A stretch of 64,000 nt of DNA from Dyella sp. OK004 (GCF_900114495.1 NZ_FOZI01000003.1:839108-903107); one strand, 5' to 3'; counted from the first letter of the stretch, positions 54,049 to 63,339 are shown. The notes: generated from the sequence alone by a model not told the origin. Made by a program: numbers and translations.

Positions 54049-54200
54049 GGAACACGCTGGCTGCGTTCACCACCTGCGCGTGCGCAGGCAGCGTATCTCC
54101 GGGATGGGGATACGAACCCGGCATTATCGCATGGAATGTGAAGGCGCCGGCTGTCTGGTCAAAACGGCGCCCGGGCGGGCTTCTCGAACTACGACAGCAG

Positions 54201-54223
54201 GGCGGCCCGAGCGGCCGCCCTGC
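54201..54223. other. GC-rich hairpin after the DegP-like gene
   Basis: AGGGCGGCC pairs perfectly with GGCCGCCCT around a CGAGC loop, 8 nt after the protease stop in the direction of transcription. No clear T-run follows, so it may be a weak terminator or RNA-stabilising hairpin. Confidence 0.6.
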
Positions 54224-54230
54224 TCCTTCA

Positions 54231-55751
54231 TCAACCCTCGTCGCCGTCCTTGCCCGAGGGCACGGTCAGACCGACGAAACCACTCTGATCGCCGTGGCGC
54301 ACCAGCAGCAGCACCGTGTCGCCCGGCTTCACACTCTTGGTGGCCTCGCGGAAACCCGCGGCGTTACTCACGCGTTGCTGGTTAATCATCAGGATCACAT
54401 CACCTGGTTGCAGGCCCGCACGCGCTGCGACCGGGCCGGTGATATTGCTGATCAGCACGCCCTCACCGGATTTCAGTCCCAGCTGCTGACGGGTATCGCT
54501 GTCGACATCTTCCACCGCCAGACCCAACGCGGTGGAGCCGCCTCGCACCGCCGGCGTGTCGCCACCACCGCCACTTGAAGCCAGTGCTGCCTTGCCGTCG
54601 CGTTTCATCTCACCGATGGTGACGGAGACATCCTGCTTCTTGCCATCGCGCAGAATCTGCAGGGTCGCCTTGCTGCCCGGGGGCGTCATGCCGACCAGCG
54701 GCGGCAGGTCCGCGACCTGGCTGATGGCCTGCCCGTTGTAGGCAAGAATGATGTCGCCAGGACGCAGGCCGGACTTGTCGGCTCCGCTACCCGGGGTGAC
54801 TTGGGTGACGGCCGCGCCAGAGGCGTTGCCCAGCTTGAAAGCCTTCGCCATCTCGTCAGTGATCGGCTGCATGCCCACACCCAATTGGCCACGCGTGACA
54901 TAACCCTTCTCCTTGATCTGACTGACCACATTCATGGCCACGTCGATCGGAATGGAAAAAGCCACACCTAGATAGCCACCGGTGTTGGAGTAGATCTGCG
55001 AGTTCACGCCCACGACCCGACCCTGCAGGTCGAACAACGGACCACCGGAGTTACCGCGGTTGATCGGCACGTCGGTCTGGATAAAGGAGGTATAGGGCTG
55101 GTCCTGACTACCCAGGTTGCGTCCCACTGCACTCACGATGCCCTGGGTTACCGTGTAGTCGAAACCGAATGGCGAGCCAATCGCCAACACCCACTGACCC
55201 GGCTTCAGATTGCGCGAATCACCGATGCTTACCGTCGGCAGGCTGCCGCCCGCATCCACTTTAAGCAACGCAATGTCATATTGCGGGTCGCTGCCGATCA
55301 CTTTGGCGGTAAGCGTGCGGCGATCCTGCAGGCGCACTGTCACGGCGTCAGCATCGTCCACCACATGGGTATTGGTAAGGATGTAGCCGTCACTGGAAAT
55401 GATGAAGCCCGAGCCGAGTGAGGTGCGCTTCTGTTCTTCCGGCGAAGGCATCATCGGCATGCCGAAGAAGCGGCGGAACATTTCCATCTGCGGGTCGTCC
55501 GGCATGCCACCACGCCCCTGCGCTTGCGCCGAACGGTTCTTGCTAGCGCGCTTGCCGGTGTACTTGGCCTCGACATGCACGACTGCAGGCGCATTCTTCT
55601 GCACGATGCCGGTGAAGTCGGGCAGGCTCGCCGCGGGAGCTGCCGGCGTGGCTGCCGTCTGAGCCTGAGTTGACTGGGCCTGGGCAGCACCAGTCATGGC
55701 AAGGCTTATCAGCGCGCAGCACATCGCGCGACGCAAAGTCGGTCGATTCAT
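54231..55751 (-). CDS. mucD: DegP/MucD-family periplasmic serine protease
   Basis: The 506-residue protein has a signal peptide (MCCALISLAMTGAAQA) and a trypsin-like domain with the triad His in TNTHVVDD, Asp in DPQYDIALLKVD and Ser in RGNSGGPLFD. Two PDZ domains follow (about 290-385 and 405-495). It degrades or refolds damaged envelope proteins and, in the sigma-E/AlgU systems, dampens the stress signal. The start at 55751 is set by AGGAG 6-7 nt upstream and the signal peptide. It follows rseA and rpoE on the same strand. Confidence 0.95.
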   Translation of the reverse strand: MNRPTLRRAMCCALISLAMTGAAQAQSTQAQTAATPAAPAASLPDFTGIVQKNAPAVVHVEAKYTGKRASKNRSAQAQGRGGMPDDPQMEMFRRFFGMPMMPSPEEQKRTSLGSGFIISSDGYILTNTHVVDDADAVTVRLQDRRTLTAKVIGSDPQYDIALLKVDAGGSLPTVSIGDSRNLKPGQWVLAIGSPFGFDYTVTQGIVSAVGRNLGSQDQPYTSFIQTDVPINRGNSGGPLFDLQGRVVGVNSQIYSNTGGYLGVAFSIPIDVAMNVVSQIKEKGYVTRGQLGVGMQPITDEMAKAFKLGNASGAAVTQVTPGSGADKSGLRPGDIILAYNGQAISQVADLPPLVGMTPPGSKATLQILRDGKKQDVSVTIGEMKRDGKAALASSGGGGDTPAVRGGSTALGLAVEDVDSDTRQQLGLKSGEGVLISNITGPVAARAGLQPGDVILMINQQRVSNAAGFREATKSVKPGDTVLLLVRHGDQSGFVGLTVPSGKDGDEG

Positions 55752-55880
55752 TGACGTTCTCCTGGGTTTTACCGATTTCTCTGGATACCCCGCGCACGAA
55801 CGAACCAGCCCGCTAAGCGGGCTGGCCGTGGCCGATGGGGATGAAACGGGGACGCGACGACGCAGGAACACGTCGTTCGG

Positions 55881-56537
55881 TCATTGCGCCGCTGGCGACT
55901 GCTGCGGCTTCTGCTCGGGATGCAACAACAGCAGGTAGCTGCCGTCGCCATTGTTGATCGCGCGATACCGTTCGACCTGATAGGGATTCAGGCGATTGCG
56001 CGAATACAGGAAGGTGCTGTCTCCGCTATCGAGTGTGGCCGAAGCCTGTTGGGTCAATTCGGAAGGCAGGCCGGCATATTGATTGAGCCAGGCTGGGGCG
56101 GCAGCAGGCGTTGTCGCGGTATGAGCGACGGGAGCCTCGATGCGGGACGCACTGTGCGCCTGGTTGACCGCAGCCACCCGCGGCGCCACAGAACTGCTGT
56201 CGCTGCCCGGTCCCACCGGTTGCGCCACCATCAACGCGGCCACTGCCACGCTCGCAGCAATGGCACCACCGGCCGACCAGCGCAGCCAGTGCCGGCGCCG
56301 TCCACCTTCGGCTGCTACCGACTCTTGCTCGATCGCCAGCATCACTCGCGTGGAGAACCCGCTGGAAGCCGGCGGCGGCAGTTGCCGGCGCAAACCGTCG
56401 CGCGCTACGTGATAGCGCGACCAGGCCTGTTGCAGGGTGGAGTCATGATCGAGCCGGCGCAAAAGGAACCGCAGTTCCTCCTGGGTCAGCTCGCCATCCA
56501 TGCCAGCGGAGAGATTTTCGCGATGGGTATCAGTCAT
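55881..56537 (-). CDS. rseA: Anti-sigma-E factor (RseA/MucA-like)
   Basis: The 218-residue protein has an N-terminal RseA domain (LSAGMDGELTQEELRFLLRRLDHD, WSRYHVARDGLRRQLP), a single membrane helix (WSAGGAIAASVAVAALMVAQP) and a periplasmic tail with YSRNRLNPYQVERYRAINN. It holds RpoE inactive at the inner membrane until envelope stress triggers its proteolysis. It overlaps rpoE by 4 nt, so the two are made together. The periplasmic part is smaller than in E. coli and no rseB gene follows. Confidence 0.92.
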   Translation of the reverse strand: MTDTHRENLSAGMDGELTQEELRFLLRRLDHDSTLQQAWSRYHVARDGLRRQLPPPASSGFSTRVMLAIEQESVAAEGGRRRHWLRWSAGGAIAASVAVAALMVAQPVGPGSDSSSVAPRVAAVNQAHSASRIEAPVAHTATTPAAAPAWLNQYAGLPSELTQQASATLDSGDSTFLYSRNRLNPYQVERYRAINNGDGSYLLLLHPEQKPQQSPAAQ

Positions 56538-57130
56538 GGAGTCAGGTCCTCGCGGTCCGACAGCAGCGGCCGCAATTTCTCATCAATTGCCTCTCGTGCC
56601 CGAAAGATACGCGAACGCACCGTACCGATCGGACAGCCCATCGCCTCGGCGATTTCTTCGTAGCTGAGGCCGTCCACTTCACGCAGTGTAATGGCTGTCC
56701 GCAGCTCCTCGGGCAGCGCTTGGACAGTGGAAAATACCGTTTGTTCAATCTCCTGCCGCATCAGTTCGCGTTCCGGGGTGGCACTCTCGTACATGCGGTC
56801 GGCCCCGGGCACGAAAACGGCATCCTCCACCGCGATATCGTCGGCTGGCGGACGCCGTCCCATCGCCACCAGATGGTTCTTGGCGGTGTTGACGGCAATT
56901 TTGTACATCCAGGTATAGAAAGCGCTTTCGCCACGGAAGGAGCCGATCGCACGCCACGCGCGCACAAAGGCCTCCTGCGCGATGTCTTCACACTCGGCGT
57001 AGTTATTCACATAACGGGAAACCAAGCCGATGACCTTGTGCTGGTATTTGCGTACCAGCAGGTCGAATGCCCGCTTGTCCCCTTTTTGGACCCGCTCGAC
57101 CAGCGCGCTGTCCAGTTCGTTTTCGCCCAT
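56534..57130 (-). CDS. rpoE: RNA polymerase sigma-E factor (RpoE/AlgU)
   Basis: The 198-residue ECF sigma factor is close to E. coli RpoE and Pseudomonas AlgU. Region 2 has GDKRAFDLLVRKYQHKVIGL, AEDIAQEAFVRAWRAI-like DIAQEAFVRAWRAI and FYTWMYKIAVNTAKNHL. Region 4 has LPEELRTAITLREVDGLSYEEIAEAM and GTVRSRIFRAREAI. It directs envelope-stress transcription. The start at 57130 (MGENELDSALV) is preferred to an in-frame start at 57160. A possible RpoE-type promoter is visible upstream, which would give autoregulation. Confidence 0.96.
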   Translation of the reverse strand: MGENELDSALVERVQKGDKRAFDLLVRKYQHKVIGLVSRYVNNYAECEDIAQEAFVRAWRAIGSFRGESAFYTWMYKIAVNTAKNHLVAMGRRPPADDIAVEDAVFVPGADRMYESATPERELMRQEIEQTVFSTVQALPEELRTAITLREVDGLSYEEIAEAMGCPIGTVRSRIFRAREAIDEKLRPLLSDREDLTP

Positions 57131-57193
57131 CCGGGCCGTCTCCTTCGTCACTGCTGCCACTCGTTTCAGGATTCCGCCGGCTCGGGTCGATCC

Positions 57194-57223
57194 GCTATGA
57201 CAAGGATCTCACCGCCAAGTTCA
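57194..57223 (-). promoter_or_regulatory. Candidate RpoE-dependent promoter of the rpoE operon
   Basis: On the minus strand, TGAACTT (57223-57217) is followed after about 15 nt by TGTCATA (57202-57196), near the RpoE pattern GGAACTT-N15/16-GTCTAA. It lies about 65 nt before the rpoE start, as expected for an autoregulated sigma-E promoter. The -10 match is imperfect. Confidence 0.4.
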
Positions 57224-57261
57224 GCATGCTGGCCCAGCCGGTGGCAGCCCAGTGCTAAACG

Positions 57262-57288
57262 GCATCCGCCGAGGGATTCGGATGCGCC
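57262..57288. other. Hairpin between the GGDEF-EAL gene and rpoE
   Basis: GGCATCCG pairs with CGGATGC(G) around a CCGAGGGATT-type loop. It is downstream of the leftward GGDEF-EAL gene and upstream of rpoE. No T-run follows, so a terminator role is possible but weak. Confidence 0.4.
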
Positions 57289-57375
57289 CTATCCAACGCG
57301 TCAGCGAATGATCGGCCTACCCCTGTGTGAGATATGGGGGCACGCCAACCTGCCGCAAGCGCTCGCCTGGTCCCG

Positions 57376-59925
57376 TCAGGCGCTGGCCTCTGTCGACAAC
57401 AGACGCTGGCGCTCAAGCAGCAGCTTCTCGAACGTAGGGACGGGCAGCGGGCGGCAGAACAGATACCCCTGCAGCTCATCGCAGCGGTTGGCGCGCAGGA
57501 ATTGCAGATGCTGCTCTATCTCCACGCCCTCGGCCACTACTCCGCGCTTGAGGCGGTGAGCCATCTCGATGGTGGCACGCACGATGGCCTCGTCGTCGGG
57601 ATCGACACCGATGTTGCGCACGAAGCTCTGATCGATCTTGATGCGATCGGCGGGCAATTTGCGCAGGTAGTCCAACGAAGCGGCGCCCGTACCGAAATCG
57701 TCGATGGCAATACGACAACCGAGACGGTGCAATCCATGCAGGTTCTCCACCAGGTTGGGTGCCGCCTTGATGCTGATACTTTCGGTGACTTCCATTTCCA
57801 ACAGGTTGGCGTCTAGCCCGCTCTCGTCGAGTGCCGACGACACAATCTCCAGCAGGTTCGGCTGCATCAGCTGCACGGCGGACAGATTGACGCCCAGGCG
57901 CAGGCGCAGGCCGAACTTGCGTTCCCATTCCTGCGCCTGGCGGCAGGCGGTGCGCAGCACCCATTCGCCAATGGAGATGATCAGCCCGGTTTCCTCGGCC
58001 AGGGGAATAAAGAAGCCAGGGCCGATGAAGCCCAGCTCCGGATGCTCCCAGCGCACCAGCGCCTCCATACCCACGATGTCTTCGGTAACCGCATCGACCT
58101 GCGGCTGATAGAACACGCGCAGCTCGCCGTTGTGCTCGGCGTGGCGCAGGCCGGACTTGAGCGCCATGTTCTGCTGCTGGGCCTGCTCAGCGCTGACTTC
58201 GTAGATCTGATAGTTGTTGCGACCCAGGCTCTTGGCTGCGTACATCGCTTCATCTGCGTGCTTGAGCAGGGTCTCCGCGTCCGGCGCGTCGTCCGGAAAG
58301 AAGCTGACGCCGATCGAAGCAGTGACCTGCAACTCGGTGCCATCGTCGATGCGCAACGGGGCTTCCATCACCTGCACAATCTTCTCGGCGACGCGCAGTA
58401 CATCCTCGCTCTTCACGATATGGCGCAGGATCACCACGAACTCGTCACCGGCGTAGCGCGCCACCGTATCGGAGGCACGCACACTGGTGCGCAGGCGCTG
58501 CGTGGTGGTGACCAGAACCTGGTCGCCCACGGCATGGCCAAGCGTGTCGTTGATGGTCTTGAAACGGTCCAGGTCGACGAACAGCATGGCGAAACATTCA
58601 CCGGTGCGATTGGCCTCGCGGATGATCGTGTCCAGTCGGTCATTGAACAGCAGACGATTGGGTAGACCGGTCAGGGCATCGAGCAGACCCTCGGCACGCC
58701 CCTGCTCGCGGGTGCGACGCAGTTCCAACGCATGCGCGAAGCGCGCAGCGGCGCAGCGCAGCACGGGCTCGATGATCGCCAGCTCGCCGAACGGCTGACG
58801 CGTGCCGACAAGCAAAGCTCCCAACACGCTGTTGCGTTCGTCCAGCAAAGGCAACCCGGCAAAGCCGCTCAGCCCGAGCTGCTCCAGCAAGGGGTCTACC
58901 GCAGCCAGACGCCGCGCATCACCGGGATGGAGCATGGTCTGGCCAGCCAGCACCAGGCGCAACGAACTCTGTAATTGGGGGCCGGGCCAAAGCTGCTCGT
59001 CGCCGCTCCAGCATTGAGCGAGCTGCAACGGAGCGCCACCGTCTTCGGGCCGCGCCGACCAGACGGCCAGATAGTCCAGCCCCATTTCTTCGTGCAGCAG
59101 ATTGGCTGCCGTAGAGAGGCTGTCATCACCACTACCCGTACCGAATAACCGGGCCAGCAGAGAAAGCGCCACTTCGGCACGTGCCTCGGCGCGATCGCTG
59201 CGGAACACCAGGGCAACGGCGTCACGCCCCCCATGCCGGACCTGGCGCACACTCGCCTCACCGCTATCGAAACCCTGCAGGGAACGCCGCCGGCAGGCAT
59301 GCCAGTGACGCGAGCCATCAGCCATCACCTGCTCGATCGGCGTCTGCTGAAAAGAAAGCAGCTCGGTCACCGGCTGTCCGAGCAAACGATCGCCCGGCAA
59401 ACCGCTACGCCGGACCAGGGCCGGACTCCATTCAAGGATGCGCCCTCGCGCCGCGTCGACGATCAGCCATTCGCTTTCCATTTCATCGAAAGCAAAGCGG
59501 TAATCCCCGGCCTCCTTCGTCGCAGTCGCGACTGAGGCGTCCCTCATCGGCGGACTCATGCGCTGCAGGCGATGCCAGCGGGCAATCAGCTCGCTCTGGA
59601 TCTGCGAGGCGTACAGCCAGTCGGAAACGCCCGCCGGCAGCTGTACCGGCTTCAGCGATGCATCCGCCGACAATACGGCGATCAAAGGCGTATCGGCGCA
59701 GGCGGGAAGTCGCCGCAGCTGCTCCACCGAAGCCAAGGCATCGCGGGCGTCGCCATCCAACACCATGACCACCAGCGTGAGCGGCGAGCGTCCCTCCAGC
59801 AGGATGCCTGCGTGAGTGGTATCCCGCGCGGAATGCACAGCCAGATGCCCCTCGTGATCGAGCGCATCGAAAACGGCGCGGCGTATTTCTCGCTGTGCCG
59901 CCACCACCATGATTCCGGCATGCAT
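57376..59925 (-). CDS. Cyclic di-GMP signalling protein: receiver-like, PAS, GAF, GGDEF and EAL domains
   Basis: The 849-residue protein has an N-terminal degenerate receiver-like domain (about 1-120). A PAS domain follows (about 145-235, WLIVDAARGRILEWSPALV), then a GAF-like domain (about 250-400). The GGDEF domain (about 415-575) has the active-site variant AGDEF in VARYAGDEFVVIL. The C-terminal EAL domain has an intact EALVRWEHP, VNLSAVQL, EVTES, IDDFGTGAASLDYL and KIDQSFV. Both synthesis and breakdown of cyclic di-GMP are possible; the conserved EAL residues favour a working phosphodiesterase. The start at 59925 follows GAAGG and lies 11 nt after the upstream gene; an earlier start at 59994 would overlap that gene. 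Clp, a cyclic di-GMP-sensitive regulator in relatives, may link it to the autotransporter. Confidence 0.93.
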   Translation of the reverse strand: MHAGIMVVAAQREIRRAVFDALDHEGHLAVHSARDTTHAGILLEGRSPLTLVVMVLDGDARDALASVEQLRRLPACADTPLIAVLSADASLKPVQLPAGVSDWLYASQIQSELIARWHRLQRMSPPMRDASVATATKEAGDYRFAFDEMESEWLIVDAARGRILEWSPALVRRSGLPGDRLLGQPVTELLSFQQTPIEQVMADGSRHWHACRRRSLQGFDSGEASVRQVRHGGRDAVALVFRSDRAEARAEVALSLLARLFGTGSGDDSLSTAANLLHEEMGLDYLAVWSARPEDGGAPLQLAQCWSGDEQLWPGPQLQSSLRLVLAGQTMLHPGDARRLAAVDPLLEQLGLSGFAGLPLLDERNSVLGALLVGTRQPFGELAIIEPVLRCAAARFAHALELRRTREQGRAEGLLDALTGLPNRLLFNDRLDTIIREANRTGECFAMLFVDLDRFKTINDTLGHAVGDQVLVTTTQRLRTSVRASDTVARYAGDEFVVILRHIVKSEDVLRVAEKIVQVMEAPLRIDDGTELQVTASIGVSFFPDDAPDAETLLKHADEAMYAAKSLGRNNYQIYEVSAEQAQQQNMALKSGLRHAEHNGELRVFYQPQVDAVTEDIVGMEALVRWEHPELGFIGPGFFIPLAEETGLIISIGEWVLRTACRQAQEWERKFGLRLRLGVNLSAVQLMQPNLLEIVSSALDESGLDANLLEMEVTESISIKAAPNLVENLHGLHRLGCRIAIDDFGTGAASLDYLRKLPADRIKIDQSFVRNIGVDPDDEAIVRATIEMAHRLKRGVVAEGVEIEQHLQFLRANRCDELQGYLFCRPLPVPTFEKLLLERQRLLSTEASA

Positions 59926-59936
59926 CGGCACGGCCT

Positions 59937-60431
59937 TCAGAGCAGCCAGCGACCGTCGCGCAGGCGGGGGCGCTGCGCCGGCTTGATCAGACAACTCAAA
60001 CGCACGATGACATCACTCAGGCCATCGACCAGGCTCTTGGGTGCATCAAGCAGCACGATCCGGCGCACGTGGCCGGTCGGCGTACGCGCCAACTGGCGCA
60101 ACAGAGCCACTTCCGGTGCAGCGAGCGGCGACGGCAGTTGCCGCAGCAGATAGACGCCAAAGTGGTTGCTCTGCTGGATATAGCGCAGCACATGCCCAAT
60201 CCGCTGGCTCCCCGGGTTCTCCGCATGCTCCTCACGCAGGTTGCTCAGCCCCTGCTCGGCATTCCACAGATATACCGTCTGGCCGGTGCGCCTGACCAAG
60301 GTGCGGAACTGGCCGATCAACGCTTCGCTGTCGGCATCCTCCAGCGCGATCAGGCAGCTGCGCGCACCCAGGATACGCTCGAGGACATCGACGCCGGGTT
60401 GGACAGAGGGGGCTGCAATCGAAGTGTTCAT
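59937..60431 (-). CDS. Small protein of unknown function co-encoded with the GGDEF-EAL protein
   Basis: The 164-residue soluble protein contains LERILGARSCLIALEDADSE, QFRTLVRRTGQTVYLWNAEQGL, HVLRYIQQSNHFGVYLLRQLP and TGHVRRIVLLDAPKSL. The alternation of predicted strands and helices, and the layout of 'sugar-coat' phrases such as TVYLWNAEQG and YIQQSNHFGVYLL, recall the N-terminal region of Ycf46/AAA proteins, but no Walker A, Walker B or ATPase domain is present. It lies 11 nt before the GGDEF-EAL start on the same strand, so a joint role in cyclic di-GMP signalling is likely. Function is unknown. Confidence 0.75.
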   Translation of the reverse strand: MNTSIAAPSVQPGVDVLERILGARSCLIALEDADSEALIGQFRTLVRRTGQTVYLWNAEQGLSNLREEHAENPGSQRIGHVLRYIQQSNHFGVYLLRQLPSPLAAPEVALLRQLARTPTGHVRRIVLLDAPKSLVDGLSDVIVRLSCLIKPAQRPRLRDGRWLL

Positions 60432-60634
60432 TTCAACCTAAATTACGCGGTCGCGAGACATTCGCCTAGACGCCTGGTACAGGCTGTCCAAAATCCTTTC
60501 CGCGTTTCTTGCGTCAGCGCACAAGGCGCCGTTTTACGGGATTTTCATGGGTCGCCCGGACGCTCTCCATCCATCTCGCAATCGACGCTACGGGAGGGTA
60601 TGGTGCGAAGCTTTCCAAGCTGGACCAGATCACC

Positions 60635-62695
60635 ATGTTCGAAGGATTGCGCTTCAACCATTGGAAGACGAACCTGGATGACAAGGGCATCGTCACCCTG
60701 ACCCTCGACCGGGCCAACAGCAGCGTCAACGCGCTATCCCGGGAGGTACTGGACGAGCTGGGCCAGATTGTGGAACGACTGTCGATCGAAAAGCCGGCCG
60801 GCATCCTGATCCATTCGGCCAAGCCGGGTGGCTTTGCGGTGGGTGCCGACATCAAGGAATTCGTGGAGTACGCCAAGCAAGGCACGGTGCTGGAAAACAT
60901 CGAGAACGGCCAGCGCGTATTCGAATCCCTGGCCCGCCTGCCCTGCCCGACCGTGGCCGCCGTGCACGGCGCCTGCATGGGCGGTGGCACCGAACTGATC
61001 CTGGCTTGCCGCCAGCGCATTGCCGCCGACGATGACAAGACCAAGATCGGCCTGCCCGAAGTCATGCTTGGCATTCACCCCGGCTGGGGCGGCACCGCGC
61101 GGCTGCCGCGCCTGATCGGCGCGCCCGAGGCCCTGCCGGTGATGCTGACCGGCAAGGCACTCTCGGCCAAACGTGCGCTTGGCTTGGGCGTGGTCGACCG
61201 ACTGGCCCCGCCGGACGAACTGTTGGCTGAGGCGCGCGCCCTGCTGCGCCGCCCCCATGTGCGTCCGCTGGCCCAGCGCGCCCGTGCCTGGGCCACCAAT
61301 ACCTGGCTGGCACGCCAGATCCTTGCCCCGATGGTGATCAAGCAAACCGCCGCCAAGGTGCGCAAGGAGCACTACCCTGCGCCGTTTGCCCTGATCAGCG
61401 TGTGGCAACGCGGCGGCTCCAGCATCCAGCAGCGTCTGAAGCTGGAGGCCCGCTCGGTGGCGAAGCTGGCCGAGACCAGCACGGCGCGCAATCTGATCCG
61501 CATCTTCCTGCTACAGGAGCGCCTCAAGGGGCAAGGCAGCGGTGTGGAACACGGCATCGAGCATGTGCACGTGGTCGGCGCCGGTGTCATGGGCGGCGAT
61601 ATCGCCGCCTGGGCGGCCTTGAAGGGTTTCCAGGTCACGCTGCAGGATCGCGAGATGAAGTTCATCCAGCCCGCGCTGGATCGTGCGCGCCAGCTCTACG
61701 AAAAGAAGCTCAAGACGCCGGAGAAGATCGAGCCCGTGGTGCGTCGTCTGCGTGCCGATGTCGAGGGCAAGGGCGTGGCTTCGGCTGATCTGGCCATCGA
61801 AGCGATCTTCGAAAACGCCGAGGCAAAGAAAGCCCTGTACGCCAGCATCGAGCCACAGTTCCAGGCCGATGAACTGCTGGCCACCAATACCTCGAGCATT
61901 CCGCTGGACGAGTTGCGCCAGGGATTGAAGGCTCCGCAGCGTTTCCTCGGCCTGCACTTCTTCAACCCGGTGGCGCAGATGCCGCTGGTGGAAGTGGTGC
62001 GTCACGACGGACTGGACCCCGCCGTGGAGAAACGCGCGCTCGCCTTCTGCAAAGCCATCGGCAAGTTGCCTGTGGCGGTGAAGGGCACGCCTGGCTTTCT
62101 GGTCAATCGCATCCTCATGCCTTACCTGCTCGAGGCCATGCGCCTATACAGCGAAGGTGTGCCAGGCCCGGTGCTGGACAAGGAAGCCAAGAAATTCGGC
62201 ATGCCGATGGGGCCGATCGAACTGGCCGATACGGTTGGCCTCGACGTCTGCGCTTCAGTCGGCAAAGAGCTGGCCCCTTTCCTCGGCCTGGAGCTGCCGC
62301 CGGGCCTGGACGAGAAGCTCGCCGCCGGTAAGCGCGGCAAGAAGGATGGCCAGGGCCTTTATGTCTGGCAGGACGGCAAGCCGCAGAAGCCCGAAGTAGA
62401 TCCGGACTATGTGGTGCCCGCCGACTTGCAGGACCGCATGCTGTTGCCGATGGTCAACGAGGCCGTGGCCTGCCTCGCCGACGGTGTGGTGGATGACGCT
62501 GATCTGCTCGATGCCGGCGTGATCTTTGGTACCGGCTTTGCACCATTCCGCGGCGGCCCGATCCAGTATCTGCGCAGCGAAGGCGCTGGCGTGATCAAGG
62601 GCAAGCTGGAGCGTCTGGCTCAACGCTATGGCGAGCGTTTCGCGCCGAAGAATGGCTGGGACTTGCCGGTGCTGAGCCAGCCACCAGAGGCTTGA
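60635..62695 (+). CDS. FadB/FadJ-like fatty-acid oxidation alpha subunit
   Basis: The 686-residue fusion enzyme joins an enoyl-CoA hydratase (about 1-190: FAVGADIKEFVEYA, HGACMGGGTELILAC, LPEVMLGIHPGWGGTARLPRL) to a 3-hydroxyacyl-CoA dehydrogenase. The dehydrogenase NAD-binding VVGAGVMGGDIAAW starts near 310, and FLGLHFFNPVAQMPLVEVV, GTPGFLVNRIL and GTGFAPFRGGPIQYL follow. It carries out two successive beta-oxidation steps and normally partners a thiolase, which is not adjacent. The start at 60635 matches the usual N-terminus; a longer frame from 60509 overlaps the promoter region. A hairpin terminator separates it from the convergent DUF2058 gene. Confidence 0.94.
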   Translation: MFEGLRFNHWKTNLDDKGIVTLTLDRANSSVNALSREVLDELGQIVERLSIEKPAGILIHSAKPGGFAVGADIKEFVEYAKQGTVLENIENGQRVFESLARLPCPTVAAVHGACMGGGTELILACRQRIAADDDKTKIGLPEVMLGIHPGWGGTARLPRLIGAPEALPVMLTGKALSAKRALGLGVVDRLAPPDELLAEARALLRRPHVRPLAQRARAWATNTWLARQILAPMVIKQTAAKVRKEHYPAPFALISVWQRGGSSIQQRLKLEARSVAKLAETSTARNLIRIFLLQERLKGQGSGVEHGIEHVHVVGAGVMGGDIAAWAALKGFQVTLQDREMKFIQPALDRARQLYEKKLKTPEKIEPVVRRLRADVEGKGVASADLAIEAIFENAEAKKALYASIEPQFQADELLATNTSSIPLDELRQGLKAPQRFLGLHFFNPVAQMPLVEVVRHDGLDPAVEKRALAFCKAIGKLPVAVKGTPGFLVNRILMPYLLEAMRLYSEGVPGPVLDKEAKKFGMPMGPIELADTVGLDVCASVGKELAPFLGLELPPGLDEKLAAGKRGKKDGQGLYVWQDGKPQKPEVDPDYVVPADLQDRMLLPMVNEAVACLADGVVDDADLLDAGVIFGTGFAPFRGGPIQYLRSEGAGVIKGKLERLAQRYGERFAPKNGWDLPVLSQPPEA

Positions 62696-62698
62696 ACC

Positions 62699-62730
62699 GA
62701 AAGGGCCCGTGCAATCGCACTGGCCCTTTC
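62699..62730. terminator. Hairpin terminator between convergent genes
   Basis: GAAAGGGCC pairs with GGCCCTTTC around a 14-nt loop, starting a few bases after the fadB-like stop. The short A and T runs within the stem ends make it usable on both strands. Confidence 0.75.
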
Positions 62731-62754
62731 AGCGCGGTGTTGGCTCAGCGCCAC

Positions 62755-63339
62755 TCACCACATAAGGTCGTCAGGCACGCCGTCCTCGCCCACGCCACCT
62801 TCGTTCGGATCAACCAGCAGCGCGAGCTGCTGCGCATCAATCTCCCGCACCTGCTCAGCAATCGCGCGAGTGACAATGAAATAGCGCCCGGCCTGCTGTA
62901 CCACGCCCAGTTCACCGACATTGAGCGCGGCCAGCTGAGCGTCATCGACGTGCACGCGGCGGATCTTCCCGCCGTATTCGAAGTGGCGCACCTGCTCGCC
63001 GTCAGCCTTGTTCAAGGCCTGACCTTGCAGAAGCTGTTGGATCTTCTGCTTCTGCTCGCGCTTGACCCGGGCCTGCTCAGCCGCAGCCTGCTCGACCTGC
63101 CTGCGCTCAGTGGCTTCGGTCTGTTTGCGAATCGCATAGGCCTTGGCCAGATCGATTTCGGCTGAACGCTTGTCCTGTTGCGGGTGGCGCTGCCCCTGCG
63201 GCTTGTTGCCGCCGTGGCGTGGCGCACCGCCGCTCTTGTTCGCCGGCTTGCCACCCTGTGGCGCTGCCTGGCGCTTTTCTTCGCGGACCTGTTTGACAAT
63301 GCCGCTCTTTAGCAGCTGATCGCGCAGGGAATCGGCCAT
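62755..63339 (-). CDS. DUF2058 family protein (YaiL-like)
   Basis: The 194-residue protein begins DSLRDQLLKSGIVKQVREEK, has a basic Gly/Asn/His/Gln-rich linker (KPANKSGGAPRHGGNKPQGQ) and a coiled segment (QTEATERRQVEQAAAEQARVK). The conserved C-terminal domain follows (FEYGGKIRRVHVDDAQLAALN, YFIVTRAIAEQV). Members are annotated as nucleoprotein or polynucleotide-associated proteins, but their role is not known. The N-terminal half is highly charged and probably disordered. It lies on the same strand as slyX and ugd. Confidence 0.92.
   Translation of the reverse strand: MADSLRDQLLKSGIVKQVREEKRQAAPQGGKPANKSGGAPRHGGNKPQGQRHPQQDKRSAEIDLAKAYAIRKQTEATERRQVEQAAAEQARVKREQKQKIQQLLQGQALNKADGEQVRHFEYGGKIRRVHVDDAQLAALNVGELGVVQQAGRYFIVTRAIAEQVREIDAQQLALLVDPNEGGVGEDGVPDDLMW

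Noticed and set aside
58430..58481. Loss of cyclase activity because GGDEF reads AGDEF
   Set aside because: Ala at the first position is tolerated in active cyclases of this family, so inactivity cannot be claimed from this change alone.
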